Positions 16,792 through 24,483 of a stretch of 64,000 nucleotides of DNA are shown piece after piece. Every line of letters starts with the position of its first letter. Position 1 is the first letter of the stretch. The stretch comes from an uncultured Halieaceae bacterium. Lineage in GTDB: Bacteria > Pseudomonadota > Gammaproteobacteria > Pseudomonadales > Halieaceae. Below the pieces are notes generated by a model. The model saw only the letters and a list, made by a program, of their open reading frames with translations, was not told the origin of the DNA and did no database searches. The stretch is from assembly GCA_938074045.1 (NCBI GenBank), contig CALJGI010000038.1, positions 1 through 64,000 on the forward strand, read 5' to 3'. The position numbers and the translations under genes are program-made.

Positions 16792-17670
16792 TCAATAAAC
16801 CGGCAGTGGCAGGGCGCGTATCGCATCGAGACCGCCGACGGCCTCCCGGTACTCATCCTCTGACTTGCCGTTGATGTACTTGTCCGCATAGCTGGCGAAG
16901 CCACCGTCTTTGGCGCTGGCGTTGTACTCCTGGAAATGAGGCACATCAAAACCGTACAGCGGGTTACAGGAACTGGGGTGGGCTCCGCCGGGAATGTGCA
17001 CCACGCCGGTGGTGACAGCACGCTCCCAGAACACGAAGCGGGCCTCGCTCTCATCGGCAAAATAACTGTTATCCACCAGCTCATCGCAACTGACGTAGGT
17101 GGCGTCTGCGGCCCGGGCAAAGCTGTCATCCATGTAATGATCCGGTCCCTTGATCTGGCAGACACCACGGCTGCTGGCCCGATCGACATGAATAAGGGCG
17201 GCGTCCAGTTTCAGCGCCGGCATGGCCACCCACTCCTTGTCGTCATAGGGGCTGTCTATCAATGCCAGGTCTTTACTGAAACGGATAACGTCGGTTCCCA
17301 GACCCACCCGGGTCGGGATAAAGGGCGCGCCCATGGCGGCGGCTCGCAAACCGAGCATCATCATGCCCTCATCAATCTCCATGACATCAATGGCGCCCGC
17401 CTGCCTGGCTTGCCGGAAGTAGGGCTCCAGCGGAATAAAATCCAGGGTGACGAAGGCAAATATCAGTTTTTTCACCTTGCCCGCCGCGCACAGCATGCCG
17501 ACATCAGGGCCACCATAGGCAACCACGGTCAAATCCGTGAGGTCCGAACGCAGTATTTCGCGCACCAGCGCCATTGGCTTGCGGCGTGGTCCCCACCCTC
17601 CGATGCCCAGGGTCATACCGCTCTCGAGTTGCGCCACCACATCGGTGGCTGTCATGGTTTTATCTTTCAT
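16792..17670 (-). CDS. ipdA: CoA-transferase-like ring hydrolase, alpha subunit IpdA
   Basis: The 292-residue alpha subunit (same length as M. tuberculosis IpdA) begins MKDKTMTATDVVAQL, with GAGGA-type SD (GAGGACTTT) just before ATG. The GIGGWGPRRKPMALVRE loop near residue 25 is the CoA-transferase glycine-rich segment. EIDEGMMML around residues 98-106 contains the acidic pair that probably includes the essential glutamate of IpdA (Glu105 in the mycobacterial enzyme); the exact alignment was made by eye. It acts with IpdB on the last carbon ring of steroids, giving a linear dioxo-dicarboxyl-CoA for FadA6. It lies 30 nt downstream of the double Lrp regulator in the same direction. Confidence 0.9.
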   Translation of the reverse strand: MKDKTMTATDVVAQLESGMTLGIGGWGPRRKPMALVREILRSDLTDLTVVAYGGPDVGMLCAAGKVKKLIFAFVTLDFIPLEPYFRQARQAGAIDVMEIDEGMMMLGLRAAAMGAPFIPTRVGLGTDVIRFSKDLALIDSPYDDKEWVAMPALKLDAALIHVDRASSRGVCQIKGPDHYMDDSFARAADATYVSCDELVDNSYFADESEARFVFWERAVTTGVVHIPGGAHPSSCNPLYGFDVPHFQEYNASAKDGGFASYADKYINGKSEDEYREAVGGLDAIRALPLPVY

Positions 17671-17700
17671 AAAGTCCTCTTCGGGGATTTGCAGGCCGCG

Positions 17701-18699
17701 TCACTCGACAATGCGGCTCATGCGGTAGTCGTGTTTGACAAATTTCACACCCAGTGTGCTCTCAGTCGTACGCACACCGGGAATGGACGATATATGCTCA
17801 TGTACAAAACCGGCCAGTTCGTTGTTACTTTGCACCATGGTGATGGCGAGGATGTCGTATCGACCCAGCATGATGCCGACAAACCCGATACCTGTTTTGG
17901 CAGCCAACGCCCGGGCTACACTTTCAGCCTGACTGCTGCGTTCCAGCGCAATGGAGATGTAGCCCAGCGACGGATTATCGAAGTAATCGATATTGGTCAC
18001 CGCCGTGATGCGAATCAACTTCTCTTCCTCCAGACGCTTGATGCGCCCGCGTATGGTGCCCTCAGTTATGCCCAGCGCGGCGGCGATTTTGCGGTTGCTG
18101 GTGCGTGCGTCCCGGGACAGCCACTGCATCATGCGGCGATCTACCGCATCCAGTTGCCGCTTACCGGTTACCCCATCTGACACTCCGTCAGGCTGGGACT
18201 CAGGCGCAGACCAGGGCTCGTCACTGAAGGGCACCCAGGAGGGCTGGTTTTTAAGCACATCCACGGCGAGCGAAGGAACGACCTTTCTCACCCCCGGCAG
18301 TTCCGCCAGCGTGTGTGAGATAAGTTCCCCCAGTGATTCCAGATCACGGGTCACCACCAGGGTCTGGATATCGTAAGTACCGACAACGACGTTCACTGAA
18401 AACACCTCGGGAATCGCCGCCAGTTCTTCTGCAACCTCCGTCGGCGATCGGTCCTCGACCTCAAAACCTACCGCCAGCAGCATGCCGTATCCGGCTGCTT
18501 CAAAATCCGTAACCGCCACAACCCGCATCAGGCCACTTTCTTCCAGGCGCCGGACCCGAGTGCGCACGGTGGCTTCTGTCATACCGAGTTCCAAGGCCAT
18601 GGCCCGAAATGGCATGCGGCCATCGCGCCTGAGCAATGAGATGATACGGGCGTCCATATCATCCATAGCCAACCGCTTGGGTTGCGCTGCGAGATTCAT
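17701..18699 (-). CDS. Tandem (double) Lrp/AsnC-family transcription regulator
   Basis: One 332-residue chain made of two complete Lrp/AsnC units. Unit 1 has an AsnC-type HTH (MDARIISLLRRDGRMPFRAM, then TEATVRTRVRRLEESG) at residues ~15-60 and a RAM/ligand domain to ~145. A proline/serine linker follows (~150-175). Unit 2 has LDAVDRRMMQWLSRDARTS, TEGTIRGRIKRLEEEKLI and a second RAM domain to the end. Normal Lrp proteins have one unit of ~150 residues and dimerise. The start at 18699 is supported by AGGAG 6 nt upstream and a 4-nt ATGA overlap with the ligase gene. Being inside the catabolic operon, it is probably its pathway-specific regulator; the ligand is unknown. Confidence 0.88.
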   Translation of the reverse strand: MNLAAQPKRLAMDDMDARIISLLRRDGRMPFRAMALELGMTEATVRTRVRRLEESGLMRVVAVTDFEAAGYGMLLAVGFEVEDRSPTEVAEELAAIPEVFSVNVVVGTYDIQTLVVTRDLESLGELISHTLAELPGVRKVVPSLAVDVLKNQPSWVPFSDEPWSAPESQPDGVSDGVTGKRQLDAVDRRMMQWLSRDARTSNRKIAAALGITEGTIRGRIKRLEEEKLIRITAVTNIDYFDNPSLGYISIALERSSQAESVARALAAKTGIGFVGIMLGRYDILAITMVQSNNELAGFVHEHISSIPGVRTTESTLGVKFVKHDYRMSRIVE

Positions 18700-20279
18700 G
18701 GCGACTCCTGCTCCGCCATTTTCCGCAACTCCGGCTTCATCACTTTGCCAGAAGCGTTCAAAGGCAGCGCTTCGAGAAAACGGACCGACCGCGGCACCTT
18801 GTAATTGGACATGGCATCCCGACACCAACTGACCACCTGCGCCTCATCGAGGCCGGCCTCAGGGGTTTGCACGATATAGGCCCGTGCAACCTCACCCATG
18901 CGTTCGTCCGGCACGCCGATGACGGCTGCCTGGACAACCCCGGGCAGACTACACAACAGGTTTTCTATTTCCGCTGGATAGCAATTGAATCCGCCGACGA
19001 TAAACATATCCTTGATGCGGTCGGTGATACGAATGTAGCCACGCTCATCCATCACGCCGACATCGCCGGTCTTCAACCAGCCATCCCCGGTAATGGTATT
19101 GGCGGTCTCTTCCGGGTTATTGAAGTAACCCTGCATCACGTTAAACCCACGACACCAGATTTCCCCGGGCTCGCCGCGCGCTACCTCGGCACCGCTGTCA
19201 TCCACGCACTTCACTTCCACCCCCGCCATGGCAGCACCGGAGGTAGTGGCTATCGTTTCCGGATCATCGTCGCTGCGACAGATAGACACCGTGCCGCAGG
19301 TTTCGGTCAGCCCGTAGGCCGTCAGTACCGACTCAAATCCGAGGTCCGAACTCATACGTCGGATCATCTCAACGGGCACCGAAGCCGCCCCGGTCACCGC
19401 CAGACGCAAACTGCTGAGGTCATAGTTCTGGCGCTCGCCATGGGCCAGCAGAGACTGATAGATCGTTGGCGGTCCGGGCAACATGCTGATGTGGTCACTC
19501 TCAATTCGGGCGAGCACATCATCCAGATCAAAGCTCTTGACCGGAAACATATGCGCCCCGGTGAGGATGGCAGACAACCAGCCGGCCTTGTAACCAAAGG
19601 AATGAAAAAATGGATTGATGATCAAATAGCGATCATCCGCGCTGAGGCCCACGGTGGAACTCCAGGTTTCAAAGACCCGGATGTTTTGCCCATGACTGGT
19701 CACCACGCCCTTGGGCTTGCCGGTTGTGCCGGAGGTAAACAGAATATCCAGCGTGTCCGACGGCACTACCGCCGCTTGACGGGCATCCAGTTGCGCTTCA
19801 TCGAGGGTGGCGCCGGCCGCTATAAACTCGCCCCAGCTATCACAGCCCGACGACGCCCCTTCAAACAGAACCACACGTTCCAGTGCCGACAACTCCTGGT
19901 CCGCCAGCATCTCCGGATAACGGGCACCCAGAAATTCTGCCACGGTGAACAACATCCGCGCACCACTGGCGTTTAACTGGAACGCCGCTTCGATGCCTTT
20001 CATCCGCGTACTGAGGGGTACCAGCACGGCACCGATTGACTGGGCACCGATCGCCGCCAGAATCCATTCATGCAGATTCGGCGCCCATATAGCTATGCGA
20101 TCGCCGTGCTCAATACCAGCCGCGCAAAATGCCCGGGCCGCTTCGCGACGGCGCACATCCAGTTCGGCATAGGTGAGCTGAAAATCGCCTTCGGTCACAG
20201 CAGGGCGGCTGCCATGGCGCTGCGCGGCGGCAGCGACTACCTGTGGCAGGGTCTTTTCCTGATAGCTTTGCTGAGACAA
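18696..20279 (-). CDS. fadD3: Acyl-CoA ligase, FadD3-like (HIP:CoA ligase)
   Basis: A 527-residue ANL-superfamily adenylate-forming ligase. It has the P-loop LFTSGTTGKPKGVV (~residue 180), the A5 block YGLTETCGTVS, the A7 hinge-region block GWLKTGDVGVMDERGYIRITDR, and NGSGK-like LNASGKVMKPELRKMA at the end carrying the catalytic lysine. FadD3 activates the propionate side chain of 3a-alpha-H-4-alpha(3'-propanoate)-7a-beta-methylhexahydro-1,5-indanedione (HIP), the entry step to ring C/D degradation. The substrate is inferred from the downstream ipdABC/echA20 genes; the fold alone would allow other aryl or fatty acids. First gene after the promoter at 20333-20361, giving an ~47-nt leader. Confidence 0.85.
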   Translation of the reverse strand: MSQQSYQEKTLPQVVAAAAQRHGSRPAVTEGDFQLTYAELDVRRREAARAFCAAGIEHGDRIAIWAPNLHEWILAAIGAQSIGAVLVPLSTRMKGIEAAFQLNASGARMLFTVAEFLGARYPEMLADQELSALERVVLFEGASSGCDSWGEFIAAGATLDEAQLDARQAAVVPSDTLDILFTSGTTGKPKGVVTSHGQNIRVFETWSSTVGLSADDRYLIINPFFHSFGYKAGWLSAILTGAHMFPVKSFDLDDVLARIESDHISMLPGPPTIYQSLLAHGERQNYDLSSLRLAVTGAASVPVEMIRRMSSDLGFESVLTAYGLTETCGTVSICRSDDDPETIATTSGAAMAGVEVKCVDDSGAEVARGEPGEIWCRGFNVMQGYFNNPEETANTITGDGWLKTGDVGVMDERGYIRITDRIKDMFIVGGFNCYPAEIENLLCSLPGVVQAAVIGVPDERMGEVARAYIVQTPEAGLDEAQVVSWCRDAMSNYKVPRSVRFLEALPLNASGKVMKPELRKMAEQESP

Positions 20280-20306
20280 TGTATTAAGCTCACCGCGAAA
20301 TAGTAA

Positions 20307-20321
20307 TGCACAAACCGTGCA
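20307..20321. promoter_or_regulatory. Short inverted repeat in leader
   Basis: TGCAC-AAACC-GTGCA, perfect 5-bp arms just downstream of the predicted transcription start of the fadD3 transcript. Possible secondary operator; arms this short can occur by chance. Confidence 0.3.
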
Positions 20322-20332
20322 AAAGGGCGGTT

Positions 20333-20361
20333 ATCTTATGCCTGAAGCGGGTTTAATTCAA
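20333..20361 (-). promoter_or_regulatory. Sigma70-like promoter of the fadD3-ipd-fad block
   Basis: On the minus strand TTGAAT (20361-20356) and TAAGAT (20338-20333) are separated by exactly 17 bp, each matching four of six consensus positions. The predicted start is near 20326, about 47 nt ahead of the fadD3 ATG. This is the only gap of useful size ahead of the whole catabolic run. Confidence 0.6.
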
Positions 20362-20399
20362 TATATGCGTAATTTTATTTAATAATAAATACGCATATA
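20362..20399. promoter_or_regulatory. Candidate operator: perfect 10-bp inverted repeat
   Basis: TATATGCGTA (20362-20371) and TACGCATATA (20390-20399) are exact reverse complements around an 18-bp AT-only spacer. The right end touches the -35 box of the predicted promoter. The arm-to-arm centre distance is 28 bp, so the two arms are nearly three helical turns apart. This suits an activator or looped dimer such as the tandem Lrp protein encoded as the second gene. It could also be a rho-independent terminator for the metallo-hydrolase gene just upstream, but no T-tract follows. Confidence 0.55.
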
Positions 20400-20410
20400 G
20401 AACGTCCTAT

Positions 20411-21271
20411 TCATGCTCTTAAGCAGGGATCCAGCATGCTCCAACGCTCAGAGACCGAGGTGGCACGGCTCTCCTGAGCCAATTTGATCAAATGCGCACT
20501 GAGTGACAGCTTGGCCATGGGATAGAGGCCAGGATCAACGTCGTCATAAACGGCGACAACCAGTTCATCGAGGTCAGCCTCTCCCAGCGCCGTCAGTTTA
20601 TCCACCACCTTGGCCTCTCGCGTAAGTCGATGATCGATAATCCATTGCACCACGCCCTCCGGGTTATCCATGAGTTTGCCGTGCCCCGGCGCGATGGCCG
20701 TCAACCGATAGTTCAATAACAGGCGCAGCGAATCAATGTAGGCCTTCATATCCCCTGAGGGCGGCACGATCACCACGGTAGAACCGTTCATGATGTGGTC
20801 ACCCGTGAGTACAACACCGTCCTCTTCGACCAGAAAGCAGAAATGATTGCCCACGTGGCCGGGGGTGTGAATACCACGCAGGGAAAAGGCTTCGGTTTTA
20901 AGCAACCAGTCGTGCGCAATCTCCTCGGTGGGCACGAAGGTTTCGTCCTGAAACATTTTGTCCTGTGCGGTGGCGCCAAACACGGGCGCTCCGGTAGCCT
21001 CAGCCAATGGTGCCCAGGCCGGGGAATGATCGGGGTGTGTATGTGTGGCGACTATCCATTTAATACGCTCGCCGCAGGCGGTGAGGATGGCATCCACGTG
21101 CGCCTGTTCCAGCGGACCGGGATCCACCACGGCGATTTCATCGCGCCCTATCAGGTAGGTGTTGGTGCCGGGGCCCGTCATCACCCCCGGGTTGGGCGCT
21201 GTGATGCGCGCAACGCGCTCGGTCAGTTGATAGACCTCTCCGGGAACGATATCCCCATCAATCTCTGCCAT
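20411..21271 (-). CDS. Metallo-beta-lactamase-fold hydrolase (LACTB2-like)
   Basis: A 286-residue MBL-fold protein with the zinc motif THTHPDHSPA (HxHxDH) near residue 80, a further histidine in HTPGHVGNH, the bridging aspartate in LTGDHIMNG and a C-terminal IAPGHG histidine. The order and length match the LACTB2/SDSL group, which contains thioesterases and ribonucleases; the activity here is unknown. ATG at 21271 overlaps the FabV stop (TGATG); a GTG one codon earlier is equally in frame. A CoA-thioester hydrolase role would suit the lipid neighbourhood, but this is inference from context. Confidence 0.8.
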   Translation of the reverse strand: MAEIDGDIVPGEVYQLTERVARITAPNPGVMTGPGTNTYLIGRDEIAVVDPGPLEQAHVDAILTACGERIKWIVATHTHPDHSPAWAPLAEATGAPVFGATAQDKMFQDETFVPTEEIAHDWLLKTEAFSLRGIHTPGHVGNHFCFLVEEDGVVLTGDHIMNGSTVVIVPPSGDMKAYIDSLRLLLNYRLTAIAPGHGKLMDNPEGVVQWIIDHRLTREAKVVDKLTALGEADLDELVVAVYDDVDPGLYPMAKLSLSAHLIKLAQESRATSVSERWSMLDPCLRA

Positions 21272-22461
21272 CACACAATACCGCCAATGGGGACTTCCGG
21301 ATTGACATCCGCATCATAGTCCACGCCATCTACCTCAAAACCGAACAGTCTTAAAAATTCGCGCTTGTAGCCGGCAAAATCCGACAACTCATTGAGGTTG
21401 TCGTCAGTGACCAGCGGCCACAACTCTTCCACCCGCTGCTGAATTTCCGGTTTGAGTTCGTGGCCATCGGCGCGGCACCTGCCCTCTTCATCGTATTCGG
21501 GATTGTCTCCATACAAGCTGTTCCGGAACAGGCCGTACACCTGCTCGATACAGCCCTCGTGCGTACCCGCCTCCTTCATGATCTTAAAGAGCAGCGCCAG
21601 ATAAAGTGGCATGGCGGGTATCGCCGAGCTGGCCTGGGTGACCACGGCCTTCAGCACCGACACCCGGGCGTCACCGCCCCTGGCTGCCAGCCGCTCGCGC
21701 AAACCCACTACGCGCTTATCGAGATCTTTTTTGGCGGCACCAATGGTGCCATGCCAGTAGATATCCCAGGTGACGCGATCCCCAAGATAGGTGAAGGCGG
21801 TCGTCTGCGCGCCATCAGCCAATACGCCGGCCTCATCCAGCGCTTCAATCCACATCTGCCAATCCTCACCGCCCATGACCGCGACGGTGTTGGCTATCTC
21901 CGCCTCGCTGGCGGCCTCCAGGCTGTACTCGGTGATAATTTCCTTGTCGGTGTTCAACATACGTCCGCTCATGGGCTGGCCGATGGGCTTGAGTGTCGAA
22001 TTAAATATTTCTCCCGTTTTGGGGTGCTGACGTCGGGGCGCCGCCAGACTGTAGACAACCAGATCAATCTGACCCAGGTCGGCCTTGATCTGCTCAATCA
22101 CTGTCTGCTTCACCGCATCGGAAAAGGCATCACCATTTATGCTGCGCGCATAGAGCCCCGCCTCTTCGGCGCACTTGTGGAAGGCAGCCGAGTTGTACCA
22201 ACCCGCCGTTGCGGGCTTGCGATCAGTACCCTCTTTTTCAAAGAACACGCCCAGTGTGGACGCGCCACAGCCAAAGGCGGCGCTGATGCGCGAGGCCAGC
22301 CCGTAACCAGTGGAGCTGCCCAATACCAGTACCCGCTTGGGACCGTCGCTTATTTCACCCTGGGACTGAACGTACTCGATCTGCTGCCTGACATTGGCCT
22401 CACAGCCAGCGGGATGAGAAGTGATACACATAAATCCGCGAACACGGGGCTTGATAATCAT
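21271..22461 (-). CDS. fabV: Enoyl-[acyl-carrier-protein]/enoyl-CoA reductase FabV
   Basis: A 396-residue FabV/trans-2-enoyl-CoA reductase. It has the long N-terminal extension starting [20 protein letters not shown], the NADH-binding [20 protein letters not shown] and the enlarged catalytic spacing Y-x8-K seen in [11 protein letters not shown]. That spacing separates FabV from FabI (Y-x6-K). Length and C-terminus ([15 protein letters not shown]) are as in Vibrio/Pseudomonas FabV. It completes the elongation cycle of fatty acid synthesis and is naturally tolerant to triclosan in characterised members. It is followed by the MBL hydrolase with a 1-nt overlap and preceded by an AAGGAAG sequence 9 nt before ATG. 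Confidence 0.95.
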   Translation of the reverse strand: MIIKPRVRGFMCITSHPAGCEANVRQQIEYVQSQGEISDGPKRVLVLGSSTGYGLASRISAAFGCGASTLGVFFEKEGTDRKPATAGWYNSAAFHKCAEEAGLYARSINGDAFSDAVKQTVIEQIKADLGQIDLVVYSLAAPRRQHPKTGEIFNSTLKPIGQPMSGRMLNTDKEIITEYSLEAASEAEIANTVAVMGGEDWQMWIEALDEAGVLADGAQTTAFTYLGDRVTWDIYWHGTIGAAKKDLDKRVVGLRERLAARGGDARVSVLKAVVTQASSAIPAMPLYLALLFKIMKEAGTHEGCIEQVYGLFRNSLYGDNPEYDEEGRCRADGHELKPEIQQRVEELWPLVTDDNLNELSDFAGYKREFLRLFGFEVDGVDYDADVNPEVPIGGIV

Positions 22462-22545
22462 GCGGGGAAACTTCCTTTAATGTGGCTGCATCAGGGTTGG
22501 CAATCGGGCGGGATTGTAGCATACCGCCCAGTGGAGATTCGCCAG

Positions 22546-23748
22546 TCAGGCTATAACCTTCTGCTCCCGCCAGGCGGCTATTTGCTCGGCATCAAACCCG
22601 GCCTGCGCCAGCAACTCATCGGTGTGCTCACCATAGCGCGGCGGGTGCCGCCGCAGTGTGGTAGGGGTTTCGGGAAAGATGCCGGGGTGGCGCACGTAGC
22701 GGGTGGTGCCACCGGCCGGGTCCTCGGCCTCGAACACGGTGCGGTTGTGTTTTACCTGGGGGTCGTTGATAAAGTCATCCAGATCGTAAATGGGTGCAAA
22801 GGGCACGTCGTGCTCACGCAGGGCGGCTAATAGTTCCTGCCAGGGCCACTTGATAAACTCCTCGTCCAGCAACTCATTCATCAGCCGGTTGTTGGCGAGT
22901 CGCACACCCATTGTCTGCAAGCGCTCATCATTGGCCAGTTCTTCGCGGCCCAGGCAAATACACAGGTTTCGGAACTGCTTATCCTCGATGGGCATCCCGA
23001 CCAGATACCCATCCGCACATTGCCAGGTGCGGTACATATCGGGCGCTTCCCCGGAAAAGTCTGGCTTGGGTTCAAATGATTCCGGGACCAGTACATCAGG
23101 CAGTGCCAGGTGGGCGTAGGCGTTAACCATCGGTACCTGCACGTGTTGACCGAGCCCGTTGTTGCGCTCGCGGGCGAGCAGCGCTGCCAGCGCACAGGAA
23201 GCAGCGTTGATAGCTGCATTCTTGTCTGCAATTACGCTGCGAGTCATCTGTGGCGGACCGTCCTGACCCTGAATCGGCATGACGCCGGACATCCCCTGTA
23301 TGACCAGGTCATACACCGGTTGTCCAGAGTAGGGACCATCGGGTCCAAAGCCCGACACCGATACATAGACCAGTCCGGGGTTGTCACGGCTCAAACGCTC
23401 GTAGCCAATCCCGAGCCGGTCGGCAACACCGGGACGGAAATTTTCCAGCACCACATCGGCATCTGCAGCCAGACGCTGGGCAATGGCCTGCCCCTCCTCG
23501 CTCTTAAGATCGATGGACAGGGCGCGCTTGTTGCGGTTCAACTGGGTAAAAAACCCATTTAAGCCTGCTCTTTCCGGTGGCCCGGTCCAGCGCGAGGTGT
23601 CCCCCATCAGGGTTTCAACCTTGATCACATCGGCACCGAGATCACCGAGACTCTGGGCCGCCAGGGGACCGGAAACCATAGTTGAAAAGTCCAGGACTTT
23701 AAAACCGGCGCAAGGCCCTATTTGTGCATCGGGTGCGGCAATATCCAC
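22546..23748 (-). CDS. CaiB/BaiF family (class III) CoA-transferase
   Basis: A 400-residue class III CoA-transferase. It starts with GTG at 23748, supported by GGAG 8 nt upstream; no closer ATG fits. Family blocks are GFKVLDFSTMVSGPLAAQSLGDLGADVIKVE, with the catalytic aspartate expected later in the segment FGPDGPYSGQPVYDLVIQGMSG, and CDVRVLENF-like DVVLENFRPGVADRLG. These enzymes move CoA between carboxylic acids through an aspartyl-CoA thioester. The donor and acceptor cannot be told. It is 84 bp upstream of fabV on the same strand and divergent from miaE. Homologues are common in carnitine, bile-acid and steroid catabolism. Confidence 0.88.
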   Translation of the reverse strand: MDIAAPDAQIGPCAGFKVLDFSTMVSGPLAAQSLGDLGADVIKVETLMGDTSRWTGPPERAGLNGFFTQLNRNKRALSIDLKSEEGQAIAQRLAADADVVLENFRPGVADRLGIGYERLSRDNPGLVYVSVSGFGPDGPYSGQPVYDLVIQGMSGVMPIQGQDGPPQMTRSVIADKNAAINAASCALAALLARERNNGLGQHVQVPMVNAYAHLALPDVLVPESFEPKPDFSGEAPDMYRTWQCADGYLVGMPIEDKQFRNLCICLGREELANDERLQTMGVRLANNRLMNELLDEEFIKWPWQELLAALREHDVPFAPIYDLDDFINDPQVKHNRTVFEAEDPAGGTTRYVRHPGIFPETPTTLRRHPPRYGEHTDELLAQAGFDAEQIAAWREQKVIA

Positions 23749-23851
23749 GCGTTTTTCTCCATTGCTGTTTCAGAGTTTCAACATAGCGGGCACCGACGAC
23801 ACTGGCAAGTCCACTTCGCACAAACTCCCCGGGGTAAGCAGGCAACACACC

Positions 23852-23880
23852 TTGCACAGCCATCCGCAATAACATTCAAT
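23852..23880 (+). promoter_or_regulatory. Possible sigma70 promoter for miaE
   Basis: TTGCAC (23852-23857), a 17-bp spacer and TTCAAT (23875-23880), each with four consensus positions. The predicted start is about 20 nt ahead of the miaE ATG. Confidence 0.4.
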
Positions 23881-23907
23881 ACAGGCCCCAAAGAAAAGGC
23901 ATCGGCT

Positions 23908-24483
23908 ATGACAGACTTACTTCGCTTCAATACACCTGCAGCCTGGTGTGATGCGGTGATGGCCGATTTCGACTCCTTCCTGCAGGATCACGCCGCCGCC
24001 GAGAAGAAGGCCTCGGGCATGGCGGTCTCCATGCTGTCCCACTACCCGGACCGGCTTGAACTGGTGCGCGCCATGACTGACCTGGCAGTGGAAGAGTTGA
24101 CACATTTCAGGGAAGTCGTGCGCTGGTTGCACAAACGGGGGCTGGTCACCGCCGCGGATCAAAAGGACGCTTACGTGACCCAGCTACGCGATCACCTGCG
24201 GCGCGGTCGCGATGAATTCCTGCTGGATAGACTGCTGGTAGCGGGCATTATTGAAGCCCGGGGCGCCGAGCGATTCGGTCTGGTGGCTGGCGCCCTGGAA
24301 GACGGCCCACTCAAAACATTTTACCGCTCCATTACCCGCTCAGAGGAACGTCACCACGAATTGTTTTTCGAACTGGCTGAGCTTTACCTGCCACCGGCAA
24401 CTGTCGCCTCGCGCCTGGATGAATTGCTTGATGCCGAGGCCGCTATTGCCGCCGCACTGCCCTGTCGGGCGGCACTACACTGA
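23908..24483 (+). CDS. miaE: tRNA-(2-methylthio-N6-isopentenyladenosine37) hydroxylase MiaE
   Basis: A 191-residue ferritin-like di-iron monooxygenase. The start is at 23908 (MTDLLRFNTPAAWCDA); the longer open frame upstream lies in the divergent control region. The four-helix ligands are visible as DHAAAEKKASGM (Glu), VEELTHFREV (E-x2-H), EARGAERFG (Glu) and SEERHHELF (E-x2-H). It hydroxylates ms2i6A37 to ms2io6A37 in tRNAs reading UNN codons, using O2. It is shorter than the Salmonella protein (~270) but usual for the Pseudomonas type. Its stop is followed at once by the ATG of the next gene (TGAATG), implying translational coupling. Confidence 0.93.
   Translation: MTDLLRFNTPAAWCDAVMADFDSFLQDHAAAEKKASGMAVSMLSHYPDRLELVRAMTDLAVEELTHFREVVRWLHKRGLVTAADQKDAYVTQLRDHLRRGRDEFLLDRLLVAGIIEARGAERFGLVAGALEDGPLKTFYRSITRSEERHHELFFELAELYLPPATVASRLDELLDAEAAIAAALPCRAALH

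Noticed and set aside
20280..20410. KstR2-type operator (AnCAAGnnCTTGnT-like) ahead of fadD3
   Set aside because: No such sequence is present; the inverted repeat found has an unrelated sequence.
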